A stretch of 64,000 bases of DNA from Roseiarcus sp963816065 (GCA_963816065.1 CAWFJG010000029.1:124001-188000); one strand, 5' to 3'. Shown: positions 27,315 to 37,017, numbered from the stretch's first letter. The notes: generated from the letters alone by a model not told the origin. A program made the numbers and translations.

Positions 27315-29013
27315 ATGGGCCTGCCCACCCGACGCGCGTTCATGGCCTATTCGGTCGCCGCAGCCTCCGCGCTGAGCGCCGGGGCCGCTCCGGCCTTCGC
27401 AGCCGACGAGGGCGCCGATCTCATCGTGCGCGGCGGGATGATCCGTCCGCTGCCGGGCGCGCCGGTCGCCTCGGCCATCGCGGTCAAGAGCGGCAAGGTG
27501 CTCGCTGTCGGCGACGACAGCGACGGTGACGGGCCTCAGGACGGGCGGCGCCAAGATCGTCGATCTCGGCGGCCGCACGCTGCTGCCGGGCCTGATCGAC
27601 CCGCACCTCCATACCATCGCCGCGTCGCTGATCTATGAACTGCTCGACGACGTCGGCTACGCCAAATATCCGACGCGCGAACAGCTCGTCGCCCATCTCA
27701 GGCAGGAAGCGGCGAGCACGCCGAAGGGGCAGTGGATCGTCGGCGCCAATTTCGACAACCTGCTGCAGGGCGGCGACTTTTCCCGGGCCGAGCTCGACGC
27801 GATCTCGGCCGATCACCCGATTTTCATCTGGTACATCAATCTGCACGACGCCTGCGTCAACAGCGCGGCGTTTGCGATCGCCGGCATCGGCGAGGATGTC
27901 GGAGACCTGCCGGCCGGCGGCCATTTCGGCCGTGGGCCGGACGGCAAGCTCAACGGCCTGGTGTTCGAGGAAAGCGCGATGCTCAAATTCGCCGTCCATT
28001 TCCTCGGCAAGATCACGCCCGACGTCGCGGCCAAGGCGGTCACGGACTTCAGCCGGCATATCGCGTCCGTCGGCGCCACATTGGTGCACGAGCCCGGCAC
28101 GATCCGCTCGGAATGGATCGAGCCGTTCGCGAAGCTCTCGAACACGCTCGCCTGCCGCACCAGCGCGAGCGTGATGTTCGACGACATGAAGGGCCTGACG
28201 CCCTGGCGCAAGTCGGGCCTGGGGAAAGGCGCGCCGGTCGAAAACTCGCTGTTCTCGCTCTACGGCGTCAAGATCGTCGGAGACGGCTCCAACCAGACCG
28301 AGACCGGGGCCCAGACCCAGCCTTACCTGAACTCGACCGCCAAGGGCTCGCCGAATTTCGACGCGGCCCAGATGAAAGAGATGGTCGCCGAGGTGAAGGC
28401 TTTCGGCCTGCCGGTGCAGATCCACTGCAACGGCGACTTGACGCTCGACCTCGCGCTCGAGGCGATCGAGTCCGCGTACGCGGGGTCTGACGACTATGGC
28501 GTCAACCGGATCGAGCATTCGACGATGGCGCGTCCCGACCAGATTCTGCGCATGAAGGCGCTCAACGTGCAGCCGAGCTTCCTGATGAATCATGTGCGCT
28601 TCTACGGCGCCGCTTATCGCGATCGGATTTTCGGGCCCGAACGCGCCGCCTTCATGGACCCGGCAGGGGCCTGCGTGAAGGCCGGCCTGCCCTTCACGCT
28701 GCACACCGACGGGCCCTGTTCGCCGCCGGGGCCGCTGGCGCTCGTCGGCACGGCGGTGACGCGTCGCTGCATCATCGACAATTCGGTGGTCGGCCCCGAT
28801 CAGGCCCTATCGCTTGACGACGCCATCCGCGCGGTGACGATCGACGCCGCCCGCCAACTCGGACAGGGCGATCGCCTCGGCTCGCTCGAAAGGGGCAAGG
28901 AGGCGGACTTCACGATCCTGGAGAGCGATCCTTACACGGTGCGCCCCGATGCGATCGCCGACATCCGGGTCAGCGAGACATGGGTGGCCGGAGACCGCAA
29001 GTTTTCGGCCTGA
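27315..29013 (+). pseudogene. Exported amidohydrolase family 3 (YtcJ-like), one-base insertion
   Basis: The N-terminus has a twin-arginine motif (TRRAFM) and an alanine-rich signal peptide ending near AFAAD, then the small beta-domain GADLIVRGGMI. After a one-base insertion near 27523 the frame continues with GRTLLPGLIDPHLHT (metal-binding HxH), QIHCNGDLTLDLALEAI, NRIEHSTMARPDQI and HTDGPCSPPGPL, ending with the C-terminal beta-sandwich strand GKEADFTILESDPY. Correcting it gives 565 residues, normal for this family of N-acyl or formamide-type hydrolases. Tat export implies a metal loaded in the cytoplasm and activity in the periplasm. Substrate unknown. Confidence 0.85.
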
Positions 29014-29727
29014 AGGCCGACTGGACAGTCGCAGCGGCTGCCGACGCGGGCGGCGCGGTGTCGACGTCGCCCTGCTCAAGGCGATCTGTCAGCTCTGGGC
29101 GGTCGAGACCGACCTGGAGCGCGCTCCACGAGGGCGGCGATGACGCGCGAGACGAACTGGAGCGTCCAGCTCGGCCGCCTGCCGACCGGCGGCCGATCGG
29201 CGGCGGCGAAAGACGGCAACGGCGACACATGCGGAATGATCGGGCGCATACATTCCTCCGAAAGAATGCTTGACCCTTGGAGACCTTCCTTCCTCGAAAA
29301 GTCCGGGCGACACGCCGGCGACACGGATGGTGGACGGACCTTGCCGCTAGGTTGCCAAAGCACACAAATGATAAGCGCCCGGTTTTCCTCGTTCAATAAG
29401 GAAATCTCCTTAGTGACGCGCCCAGAACGAAAGTCTCGCTCGACGTTCAGCCGCGACTGAACCCTTCCTTGTCGCGGAGGCGATCATGATGCGCGCGACC
29501 GGCGCCGCGGCGGCCCTTCCGGTTTCCCTCCTGCCTGGCTTGTCCGTGGCCCAGACGGCGCCGACGCCAGGTCTCAACCACGCGGACACGCACGAACTCG
29601 TGTCCCATCAGCGCGCCGCAGGGCTGGACTCAAGCGCCGACCTCGCCGAGCCTGTCTCTTTGCCAAGCGATCGCTTAGTCTAGCGGGCGGAAGGGGAGTG
29701 CCTTCCATCCGGGAGCGGCGCTTTGGC
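29014..29727. other. Gap of about 700 bp before cobB
   Basis: Only one weak small-ORF candidate (29486-29683) is seen. No B12-box sequence was recognised, so regulation of cobB by a cobalamin riboswitch is not supported here. Confidence 0.4.
29486..29683 (+). CDS. Possible small exported protein
   Basis: Sixty-five codons behind a good GGAGGCGATC-ATG context. The N-terminus (MMRATGAAAALPVSLLPG) resembles a signal peptide with a cleavage site near SVAQTA. The rest is polar and featureless. It may be a real small secreted protein or chance. Confidence 0.3.
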   Translation: MMRATGAAAALPVSLLPGLSVAQTAPTPGLNHADTHELVSHQRAAGLDSSADLAEPVSLPSDRLV

Positions 29728-31041
29728 ATGACCGATGGCCTGATGATCGCCGCGCCGCGCTCGGGCGGCGGCAAGACCACATTGACGCTCGGGCTCCTGC
29801 GCGCCTTCCGCCGGCGGGGCGCAGCCGTCGTCGGGCTCAAGTCCGGACCGGACTACATCGATCCCGCTTTCCACGCCGCGGCTTCCGGCGCGCCGGGTGT
29901 GAACCTCGACGCCTGGGCGATGCCGTCGGCGCTCATCTCGAGCCTCGCGGCCGAGGCTTGCGGCGGCCGCGCGCTCGCGCTCTGCGAAGCCTCGATGGGT
30001 CTCTTCGACGGCGTCCCGGCGCCGGCCGGACGGAGCGGCGCGTCGGCCGACGTCGCGGCGCTCATGCGGCTTCCGGTCCTCCTCGCGCTCGACGTCTCCG
30101 GCCAGGCGCAGTCGGCCGCGGCGGTCGTCAAGGGCTGCGCGACCTACGACGACCGGGTGCGCGTCGCGGGCGTCGTCCTGAACCGGGTCGGCAGCGAGCG
30201 TCATCGGCGCCTTGCGGCCGAGGCGATCGAGGCGCTGGACCTCCCGGTCGTGGGCGCGCTGCCGCGCAGCGACGCTCTCGCCCTGCCCGAGCGACACCTC
30301 GGCCTCGTGCAGGCGGGCGAGACTGAAGCGCTCGAGGCGCGGCTCGAGGCCATCGCCGACTTCGTCGAGGCTCATGTCGACCTCGAGCGGATCCGCGCGC
30401 TTGCGGATCCGCTGCGTTTTTCTCCGGCCCCGCCGGACGCGCCGGCGCTGCGCCCGCCCGGGCAGCGGATCGCGCTCGCGAGGGACGCCGCCTTCTCGTT
30501 CATCTACCCGCACCTAATCAGCGGCTGGCGACGAGCGGGTGCGGAGATCGCGACCTTCTCTCCCCTCGCCGACGAGCCGCCGCCGGCCGGTTGCGACGTC
30601 TGCTGGCTGCCCGGGGGCTACCCCGAACTGCATGCCGGACGGCTTGCGGCCAACGACCGCTTTCGCGACGGTCTGAGAAGCTTCGCGGAAACGCGGCCCA
30701 TCCACGGCGAGTGCGGCGGCTACATGGCGCTCGGCCAAGTCCTGGTCGACGCCCTCGGCGCCCCGCACGCGATGGCCGGGCTCCTCGGCGTGACGACGAG
30801 CTTCGCCAAGCGCCGGATGACGCTGGGCTACCGCGAGGCGCGGCTCTCCGCAGACTGCGCGCTGGGGCGCGCCGGCGCCGTGGTCAAGGGTCACGAGTTC
30901 CACTATGCGACGGTGGCGGAGACAGGCGGCGACGCCCCGTTCGCGCTGGTCACGGACGCCTATGGCGCGCCGCCGGCGCCCGCCGGATCGCGGCGCGGAC
31001 GGATCACCGGCTCGTTCTTTCACGCCATCGCCGAGGCGTAG
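29728..31041 (+). CDS. cobB: Cobyrinic acid a,c-diamide synthase CobB
   Basis: A 437-residue enzyme that amidates the a and c side chains of (hydrogeno)byrinic acid using ATP and glutamine. The N-terminal ATP-binding loop is APRSGGGKTT (residues 9-18), followed by KSGPDYIDPAFH. The C-terminal amidotransferase domain has LPGGYPELHA, the nucleophilic Cys329 in HGECGGYMALG and the histidine in FHYA. ATG at 29728 is preceded by GGGAG at 11 bases; GTG at 29698 is an alternative without proper spacing. It converges with a CobR-like flavin reductase gene 10 bases downstream. Confidence 0.95.
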   Translation: MTDGLMIAAPRSGGGKTTLTLGLLRAFRRRGAAVVGLKSGPDYIDPAFHAAASGAPGVNLDAWAMPSALISSLAAEACGGRALALCEASMGLFDGVPAPAGRSGASADVAALMRLPVLLALDVSGQAQSAAAVVKGCATYDDRVRVAGVVLNRVGSERHRRLAAEAIEALDLPVVGALPRSDALALPERHLGLVQAGETEALEARLEAIADFVEAHVDLERIRALADPLRFSPAPPDAPALRPPGQRIALARDAAFSFIYPHLISGWRRAGAEIATFSPLADEPPPAGCDVCWLPGGYPELHAGRLAANDRFRDGLRSFAETRPIHGECGGYMALGQVLVDALGAPHAMAGLLGVTTSFAKRRMTLGYREARLSADCALGRAGAVVKGHEFHYATVAETGGDAPFALVTDAYGAPPAPAGSRRGRITGSFFHAIAEA

Positions 31042-31051
31042 CCGCGCGCCA

Positions 31052-31555
31052 TCACAGCGAGGCGAAGAACGCGCCGCGCCCGTGGCCGAGCGCCGGCTCG
31101 GCCGCACCCTCCCTGAGGCTCACCACGGCCCCGAGCACGATGGCGTGCGAATGCCGCTCGATCGCCTCCTCGACCAGGCAGTCGAACGCGGCGATCGCAT
31201 CGGCGAGGATCGGCGCGCCCGTCGCGAGAATTCCCCAGTCTGCGCCCTCGAAGCGCCGGGCGCCGTGAACGCCGCCGCGTCCGCTGAACCGATGCGCCAA
31301 CTCCTGGTGCCGGGCGGCGAGCAGATTGACGGAGAAAGCCCCGGTCTCCCGCAACGCGACCAGCGTCGAGGACGTGCGGGCGAGGCAAATGTATAGGGTG
31401 GGCGGGGTCAGCGCCAGGGAAGCGAACGCCGTGACCGTGCAGCCGTGGCGACTTTCGCCCTCGCCGCAGGCTACGATCGCGACGCCCGTCGACAGGGCCC
31501 GCATCGCCTGCCGGAAGGCGCCGCTCTCGGCGTGATGGAGCCTGCGTTCGCTCAC
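31052..31555 (-). CDS. Flavin reductase-like protein, possible cob(II)yrinate reductase CobR
   Basis: A 167-residue flavin reductase-like (FMN-binding split barrel) protein: FRQAMRALSTGVAIVAC, GCTVTAFASLALTPPTLYIC and FSVNLLAARHQELAHRFSG. GTG at 31555 has GGAGG 6 bases upstream, which decides the start. CobR, the co(II)rrinoid reductase acting after CobB in the aerobic cobalamin pathway, belongs to this fold. Position next to cobB supports that role, but it is convergent rather than cotranscribed, and many flavin reductases of this family serve monooxygenases instead. Confidence 0.75.
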   Translation of the reverse strand: MSERRLHHAESGAFRQAMRALSTGVAIVACGEGESRHGCTVTAFASLALTPPTLYICLARTSSTLVALRETGAFSVNLLAARHQELAHRFSGRGGVHGARRFEGADWGILATGAPILADAIAAFDCLVEEAIERHSHAIVLGAVVSLREGAAEPALGHGRGAFFASL

Positions 31556-31699
31556 GCGGCGCCTCCGCAAACGCGGGCCGCTGGGCCTCGGCGCCGCTCG
31601 AGGGCGGGAACGAACATCGGCGTGATTCTTCCAACGTTTTCGACGCACGACGGCGCGCCGATCAGGGGACTGACTGCGGCCCAAATGCGGCGGGGGGAA

Positions 31700-32180
31700 G
31701 GCGCGAGTTCAAGTCGTGCGCCGGCGCCGAACCGCCCGGATTCTCGGCGACGACGCCGCGCCGGTCGCGGCCAGCGGCACGGAGCCGGGCCAAAAACGCC
31801 CGGGCTTCGCCGGTCCAGCGTGCGTCCGCGAGCGCGTGACGCCGATGTCGAGGCAGAGCTGCGGACAGTGGAACGGCAGTTCCTCGAGGCCGCCGCACAA
31901 TCCGACCAGTGCGGCCCAGTCGCAGGCCGGAAAACAGCGCCAGAACACCGGGTCCTCGTCGTTATCGGCGAAGTCGCGCAGCGCGTCGCTGATGTCCTCG
32001 AGGCTCATGCTCTTGCCGTCGAGTTGCGGGCGTACATGCTCGAGGGTCCACGGGCTCGGCCTCGACCAGTCCGACTCGCTGCTCCCGGCGTAGACCTCGC
32101 GCCCGTCCTCCGCGACCAGATGCTGACGAAATCGACCGAACGTTCGCCTACGGAGCAACTGTCCCATGGAAACTGTGGGC
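31700..32180 (-). pseudogene. Remnant of a 3'-5' exoribonuclease (Rv2179c-like)
   Basis: The middle frame reads LVAEDGREVYAG, SRPSPWTLEHVRPQL, FADNDEDPVFWRCF and ACDWAAL, matching the order of conserved blocks in small RNase-T-like exonucleases of the Rv2179c type. The terminal block HALADARWTGEARAFL, with the catalytic His and Asp, lies in another frame, and the start block with the DTEF motif is not recognisable. At least two frame breaks separate the parts and the N-terminus is degraded, so this looks like genuine decay rather than a single base error. Confidence 0.55.
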
Positions 32181-32255
32181 GAGACAGCCGGGATTTCGGG
32201 AGGGCGTCGCGCCCTACGCGAAGCCGTCGTGCGAGTGCCGGCCGGCCTCTTGCGT

Positions 32256-32438
32256 TCAGCTCGTACGCGGCCCTCGCAGCGCCCGCAGCGCCGCTTCGAC
32301 CCGCCTCCAGGTGCGCGCGCCTTCCTGGTCTTCGTCCTCCTCGCAGGCGACGGCGCGGTGGGCGGCTTCGGCGATGGCGGATTGGCCGTGCGCGCGCATG
32401 AGCTGGTGCGCGTAGTCGATGATGATGGTTTCGTCCAA
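32256..32438 (-). CDS. Small hypothetical protein, TTG start
   Basis: Sixty residues starting with DETIIIDYAHQLMRAHGQSA, largely helical and acidic, ending in an arginine-rich helix. The TTG at 32438 is chosen because GAAGGAGGG lies 6 bases upstream, an unusually strong site; upstream codons are arginine-rich noise. Function unknown. Confidence 0.6.
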   Translation of the reverse strand: MDETIIIDYAHQLMRAHGQSAIAEAAHRAVACEEDEDQEGARTWRRVEAALRALRGPRTS

Positions 32439-32612
32439 TTGGCGCCCTCCTTCTCGGCGACGCCGGCCCAGGGTTCTCCCCGGGGGCCGGCGGATAGCCG
32501 GCACGATGGACGATGAACGCGGCCCAATTCCGCCGAGCCCGAGGTCGAACCGTCGCATGCGGGGCGGGAATGGGGCGCGCGCCCCGGCGTTCAGAGCCTT
32601 CGCCGCCCGCCG

Positions 32613-32873
32613 CTAATACCACACCGAGCATGTCGACACGGCCCCGTCGGAGCGGGCGCCCATCGCCGGCACATTGCACTTCGCGTGGCCGACGTTCTTG
32701 CCGCCCTGGCGGACGTAGGAGAACGGCCCTTCGAGGTCGCCGGGGATATAGGCGTTGGGGAAGTACTTTGCGATGAACGCGTCGGCCGCGGCGCGCTTCA
32801 GCGTGACGGGATGGGCGAAAGCCGAAGAGGCGAGAGCAATGAGCGCCGCCGCCGACAGGATCACTTTCTTCAC
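32613..32873 (-). CDS. Small exported hypothetical protein
   Basis: Eighty-six residues with a clear signal peptide (KKVILSAAALIALASSAFA, cleavage before HPVTLK). The mature part has AFIAKYFPNAYIPGDLEGPF and two cysteines (KCN, TCS) that could form a disulphide. GTG at 32873 has AGGAG 6 bases upstream. First of a chain of small unknown genes on this strand. Function unknown. Confidence 0.7.
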   Translation of the reverse strand: MKKVILSAAALIALASSAFAHPVTLKRAAADAFIAKYFPNAYIPGDLEGPFSYVRQGGKNVGHAKCNVPAMGARSDGAVSTCSVWY

Positions 32874-32903
32874 CCGCTTCTCCTGTTGCGCCAGCACATG
32901 CCG

Positions 32904-33197
32904 TTAAGGCGCGCGCGTCGGCCGCGTGGCGCCGGAGGCGGCGGCAAACCCCGGCTCGCCGTGCGCGACCGCAACCAGCGTTCGGTTGACCGGATCGACC
33001 CTGTAGCGGACGCCGCGGGTCATTGCGTTGGGCGCGACGTCGAGAATTTGCGATGGCCCGCCCTGGCCGACGAGCTTGGTCAAATGCGCGGTGAGCGGGT
33101 CGTGGGCGCCCGATTTCGGCGCGCGGCCGAACAGAGCCCGCAGAATCCGGCCGGTCGCCGGGTCGTAGGCAAGCACGCCGCGGAGCGGATGGATCAT
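32904..33197 (-). CDS. Conserved hypothetical protein
   Basis: Ninety-seven residues, no signal peptide, with GVLAYDPATGRILRALFGR and YRVDPVNRTLVAV, which look like short beta-hairpins. GAGGGCG precedes the ATG at 33197. It starts 11 bases after the end of the next gene upstream and is probably cotranscribed with it. Function unknown. Confidence 0.6.
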   Translation of the reverse strand: MIHPLRGVLAYDPATGRILRALFGRAPKSGAHDPLTAHLTKLVGQGGPSQILDVAPNAMTRGVRYRVDPVNRTLVAVAHGEPGFAAASGATRPTRAP

Positions 33198-33208
33198 TGC
33201 GAACGCCC

Positions 33209-33556
33209 TCAGAGCAGGAACACGCTCGCCTGCGCGTAGGCGCGGGCAAAATTGACGGCGAGTTCGAACGTCAGCGAAGCGCAGTTCTCGACGAACACCG
33301 AATTCAGCGCGAAGTCGGTGTTGTCGTGCTCGGTGACCGAGCCGTCGGGATTGCGGGTCTGATACTGCCGGATCACGGCGCCCGCCGCGCCGACGGCGCC
33401 TTGGTCGTAACTCACGCCCTCGGTGAAATACGAGAGAGCGATCGTCGCCAGCACGTTGGCGCCGGGCGGCAGGTCGTCCACAAGGTAGGTCGCCTTGGCG
33501 TCGCCATTCGGATTGTCGTTCTCGGCGTAGAGCCAGACCGTCTCGTAAGCCTGCAT
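33209..33556 (-). CDS. Conserved hypothetical protein
   Basis: One hundred and fifteen residues starting QAYETVWLYAENDNPNGDAK, with a predicted beta-rich fold and a hydrophobic C-terminal segment (FELAVNFARAYAQASVFLL). GGGAGGGCG lies just before the ATG at 33556. It sits at the head of the small-gene chain and has no recognised domain. Confidence 0.6.
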   Translation of the reverse strand: MQAYETVWLYAENDNPNGDAKATYLVDDLPPGANVLATIALSYFTEGVSYDQGAVGAAGAVIRQYQTRNPDGSVTEHDNTDFALNSVFVENCASLTFELAVNFARAYAQASVFLL

Positions 33557-33697
33557 TGCGCCCTCCCATTCCACTCGGAGCGCAGCATCCCGGAAGGCCG
33601 ATTCGACGTCAATGGGACGGGCTGTGGACCTTCCTGGACCGGGCGGGATCCCTTGCGTCGGACCCAGCGCGGCCTCTTCCAGCCCTGCTCGCGGCGC

Positions 33698-34231
33698 TCA
33701 GACCGTCGCGACGAGGTCCTTCTCCAGCACGACAAAGCAGAGATCGTCGCCTAGCGGAGCGCCGAAGCGATCGTCGCCATAGGGGAAGGGCTCCGTCTCG
33801 CCGGTCCTGAGATAGCCGCGTCTCAGGTACCAGGCGATCAGGGCGCCGCGCAGATTGATCACCGTCATGCGCATGCGCTCGCCGCCGCGCTCCCGCACCC
33901 AGTCCTCCGCGGCCGCGAGCATGACCCGGCCGAGGCCGCCGTTCTGCCTCTCGGGTTCGATCGCGAAGGATCCGAGATACCAGACGCCGCCGCCGAGCGG
34001 CTCGAGCCACACGCAGCCGCTGAACGAACCTCCCGGCCCGTCCAACCATTTGAGGAGCGATGCGTCGGGCCTGGCGGCTCGATCGGCGCGCAAAACTTCG
34101 GTCGTCGTGCGATCGCCCGCAAGATAGTCGGTTTCCACCGCCCAGCCGCGCGTTCCGCCGGCGCCCCGATAGGCGCGATTCATCAGCGCCGCGACCGCAG
34201 GGACATCGTCATCGCTTATCGGAACGTACAA
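33698..34231 (-). CDS. GNAT-family N-acetyltransferase
   Basis: A 177-residue GNAT enzyme. The acetyl-CoA pyrophosphate loop is ERQNGGLGRVML, preceded by the strand VWYLGSFAIEP and followed by MRMTVINLRGALIAWYLRRGY, the usual motif B region. It begins PISDDDVPAVAALMNRAYRG like many amino-group acetyltransferases of this class. Acceptor unknown. Confidence 0.9.
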   Translation of the reverse strand: MYVPISDDDVPAVAALMNRAYRGAGGTRGWAVETDYLAGDRTTTEVLRADRAARPDASLLKWLDGPGGSFSGCVWLEPLGGGVWYLGSFAIEPERQNGGLGRVMLAAAEDWVRERGGERMRMTVINLRGALIAWYLRRGYLRTGETEPFPYGDDRFGAPLGDDLCFVVLEKDLVATV

Positions 34232-34377
34232 GCCGCCTCGCCCGCCTTGCCTTCGCGCCGGGAGGATTTACGAAAAGTCGCGTTGGGGCGCCAGCCTCCG
34301 GCCCTTTTCGTCACAATGACATTGCTTTTGTATATGGCGCCGTTGCGGCAAACCTCGACCATCGCTCCCTCATCCCG

Positions 34378-34409
34378 CCCTTCTCCCTGAGGGCCCTGAG
34401 GGAGAAGGG
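34378..34409. repeat. Intergenic palindrome
   Basis: Arms CCCTTCTCCCT and AGGGAGAAGGG around a 10-base spacer. It belongs to the same 'CTTCTCCC' class as the repeats at 37.2 and 38.2 kb. Confidence 0.6.
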
Positions 34410-34473
34410 AGTCCCTCTCGCGCTCCGCCATTCCCGCGCTGCGCTAGACTGTCGGTCGCACTGGAGGTCGTCC

Positions 34474-35025
34474 ATGCCGCAGCTGTATCCGCCCGACCTC
34501 GCCCTGGTCGACGTCGACCAGCTGTTGCGCCAGTCGGAGGGGAGCATCAGCGTCCATCACCCGCGCGGGGCGGGCCACGCCAACGCCAAGCATCACGCCC
34601 TGACGAAGGCGGCCCTGTGGAATCGCCTCCACACGGAGCACCAGAATGGCCAGATCGCCTAGTTCACCGCCTTCATCTCGCGGGCGGACATGGTCTCCGC
34701 TTTGCGGGAAACCCTGGACAGCGTCGAGGGCAAATGGGCGCGCCTCGAATTCCACCAGGCCGCGCCGACCGGCAAATATCCGAAAGGCTCGCACAACGGC
34801 ATGTTCGCCAAGATCTACACCGTGGGGAAAAGCCGGGTGGTGCGCTATGTGGGCGGCGCCGGGACGATGCCGGTGACGGATTACGTCCTGCTCGTTTATC
34901 GCGACGACAGTCGCCGGCTCGGTCTGCACGTGAAGACCTTTTACGGCACGGCGACCGAAGTCCGCCCCGATCCCCGCGTCTGGGTCTACGGCCGCGATCG
35001 GGGCGAGTTCAGCAAGGGGCCGTGA
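34474..35025 (+). pseudogene. Hypothetical gene interrupted by an in-frame TAG
   Basis: An open frame starts at ATG 34474 with GGAGG 7 bases upstream and runs 62 codons to TAG at 34660-34662. The same frame continues without another stop to 35025. The two halves read as one 183-residue protein: QLYPPDLALVDVDQLLRQ at the start and YVGGAGTMPVTDYVLLVYRDD near the end. Codon use is continuous across the stop. It may be a nonsense mutation, a base error (TAG for CAG or TGG), or two genes; GTG or ATG restarts lie just after the stop. No domain is recognised. Confidence 0.6.
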
Positions 35026-35162
35026 ACCGACAGAGACGTGTGCGGCTGACAGCGCCGCAGCGCGCCGGCCAATCCGACGCTTTTGCGAGCCTCACACCCG
35101 GCCCTTCTGCCGGACAGAAGAAGGGGAAGACGCTTCTTCGCCCCCGTCAGCCCGCGCCGGGA

Positions 35163-35515
35163 TCAGCGATAATGATAGTTGTAGCCGCGGCCGTGATAGC
35201 CGCCGTGGTAACCGCGATGATAGCCGTAGTGGTGATAGCCGTAGTGGTACCCGTAGCCGCCGTGGACCCCGTAGACGCCGTGAGCCCCGTAGCCGTAGCG
35301 ATAGGCTGGCGCCCCGACGACAACGGCGCCGCCGCCATAATAACCGTTCGGACGGCAGCCGCCGTAAGGTCCGCGATGGAACCCGATCCCGCAGCCCCCC
35401 GCCACGAGCGTGATGGCGGCGCCGCGCCCCCAAGCGGCGCGACCGGCATCGCCTGGACCGGCGCCGTCGCAAACCCGGCCAATCCCATCGCCGCAGCCAA
35501 TATGACTCGTTGCAT
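35163..35515 (-). pseudogene. GCG_CRPN-domain exported protein, one-base deletion
   Basis: The start MQRVILAAAMGLAGFATAP is a signal peptide. After a missing base near 35420 the frame continues AITLVAGGCGIGFHRG and GGCRPNG, the diagnostic GCG_CRPN block that precedes repeats, and then a Gly-Tyr-His repeat tail (GYHHYGYHRGYHGGYHGRGY). Adding one base gives 117 residues. The function of the family is unknown; the tail could bind metal. Confidence 0.75.
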
Positions 35516-35943
35516 CGTTTTCCCCCTTCAGCCCGGAGGCCAGTCTCATACGCATGAGCCCAGACATTTGAGGCGGTTCTTGGGCCAACCGGTTGCGAGC
35601 GGAATTCGCTCCCCATGGAGAGCGGAGAGCGACGCGCGCCTGAACCCTCATTCCGGTCCTTCTCCCTCCGAGGGAAGAGACTCGCGATCCCGCCTCCATC
35701 AACCGGCGCGCAGATCTGCCCGCGCTCAGGGCATGCGGTGAAGGCCAATATGCCAAGCTGGCGCATGATCCGCGTGCTGTTCGAGGCACAACTCGCTAAG
35801 ATGAAGACGAAGGCGACGAGACTGCGCGAGCCTTCGCCTTCGGCCGCGCGCTCGGCGAAGCGGGCGGCCCGCGCCTGAAGGCGTTCGGGGCCCGAAATTC
35901 GGGAGTTGGGCCCCTGCCGGAATCCGATCATGAGCCTGGGATC
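35516..35943. other. Gap between GCG_CRPN gene and transporter gene
   Basis: No supported gene. A short inverted repeat of the CTTCTCCCT type lies near 35652-35675. Confidence 0.35.
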
Positions 35944-37017
35944 GTGGCGCCTCAGGAATTGCTGGCGGACATGCCTCTTCCGTCCGACGCGAAGACATTC
36001 TTTCTCGGCGGCCTATTCGTTCTTGCGATGTTGATGGCGGTCTATGTCGCCAGCGAAATCGTTCTGCCGATGATCTTCGCGGTCATGTTCAATCTTTTGC
36101 TGCAGCCGGGCTTGCGCGCGCTCGAGAGATTGCACGTCCCCAGGGCGCTGGGATCGATTGTGCTCATTCTGGTCGTGCTCGGCACGATCGTGGGCATCGG
36201 CGCCGCAGTCTCCGGACCCGCCGAGACGTGGATCGGAAAACTGCCGGAGGGCATTCCGCGCATCGTGCAGCGCCTGCGCTTTCTCGACGCCCCGTACAAC
36301 ACGCTCCAAACATTTCTGGCGGCGGCCAACAATTTTGGCGCGGCAGGCCCGCAGCGAAGCTCGGCCGGGCCATTCGATGGCGGAGCAATTCTGTCGAGCG
36401 TCTTCGCCGGGACGCGAAGCTTTGCCGGCGGCCTGTTCACGACCGTCATGTTTCTCTACTTCCTGCTTGTGGCGGGCGACAGTTTTCTGCGGCGGCTGGT
36501 CGAGGTCTTGCCCAGGTTCGCCAGCAAGCGGCAGGCCGTCGATATCTCGCAGCAAATCGCACACGACATTTCCGCCTATCTCCTCACCATTACCCTGATG
36601 AACGCGCTGGTCGGGGTCGCCACCGCCCTGGTCATGTGGGCGACCGGAGTGGGCGATCCGGTTCTGTGGGGGACGGTCGCGTTCATTCTCAACTATGTTC
36701 CGATCTTCGGGCCCGCCGCGGGTTTTTTCATTTTCCTGTTCGCCGGCGCGTTGACGATCGAATCGACCTGGCAAGCCCTGCTTCCGGCAGCGCTCTATGT
36801 CGGCATCCATGTGATCGAGGGTGAGACGGCGACGCCGATGCTTCTCGCAAAGAGATTCACCCTCAATCCCGTGTTCGTGGTGTTCGCGTTCGTGTTCTGG
36901 TTCTGGCTGTGGGGCGTCCCCGGCGCGATCCTCTCGGCGCCGATCCTGGCGACAACCAAAATCATCTGCGATCGCATACGCCCGCTCGCGGCCCTTGGCC
37001 ATGTCCTAGGGGAATGA
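35944..37017 (+). CDS. AI-2E family transporter (UPF0118/YdiK-type)
   Basis: A 357-residue membrane protein with seven or eight hydrophobic segments. It has the family layout: an N-terminal pair (IVLPMIFAVMFNLLLQP), a soluble middle segment, and the C-terminal core GTVAFILNYVPIFGPAAG and LNPVFVVFAFVFWFWLWGVPGAIL. Members export autoinducer-2 or other small molecules or act as Na+/H+ antiporters; the substrate cannot be predicted. The start may be GTG 35944 or ATG 35971; neither has a strong ribosome-binding site. Confidence 0.88.
   Translation: MAPQELLADMPLPSDAKTFFLGGLFVLAMLMAVYVASEIVLPMIFAVMFNLLLQPGLRALERLHVPRALGSIVLILVVLGTIVGIGAAVSGPAETWIGKLPEGIPRIVQRLRFLDAPYNTLQTFLAAANNFGAAGPQRSSAGPFDGGAILSSVFAGTRSFAGGLFTTVMFLYFLLVAGDSFLRRLVEVLPRFASKRQAVDISQQIAHDISAYLLTITLMNALVGVATALVMWATGVGDPVLWGTVAFILNYVPIFGPAAGFFIFLFAGALTIESTWQALLPAALYVGIHVIEGETATPMLLAKRFTLNPVFVVFAFVFWFWLWGVPGAILSAPILATTKIICDRIRPLAALGHVLGE

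Noticed and set aside
34660..34662. The in-frame TAG as a pyrrolysine codon
   Set aside because: No pylTSBCD genes or methylamine methyltransferase are visible, and the protein has no similarity to such enzymes; a point mutation or base error is simpler.
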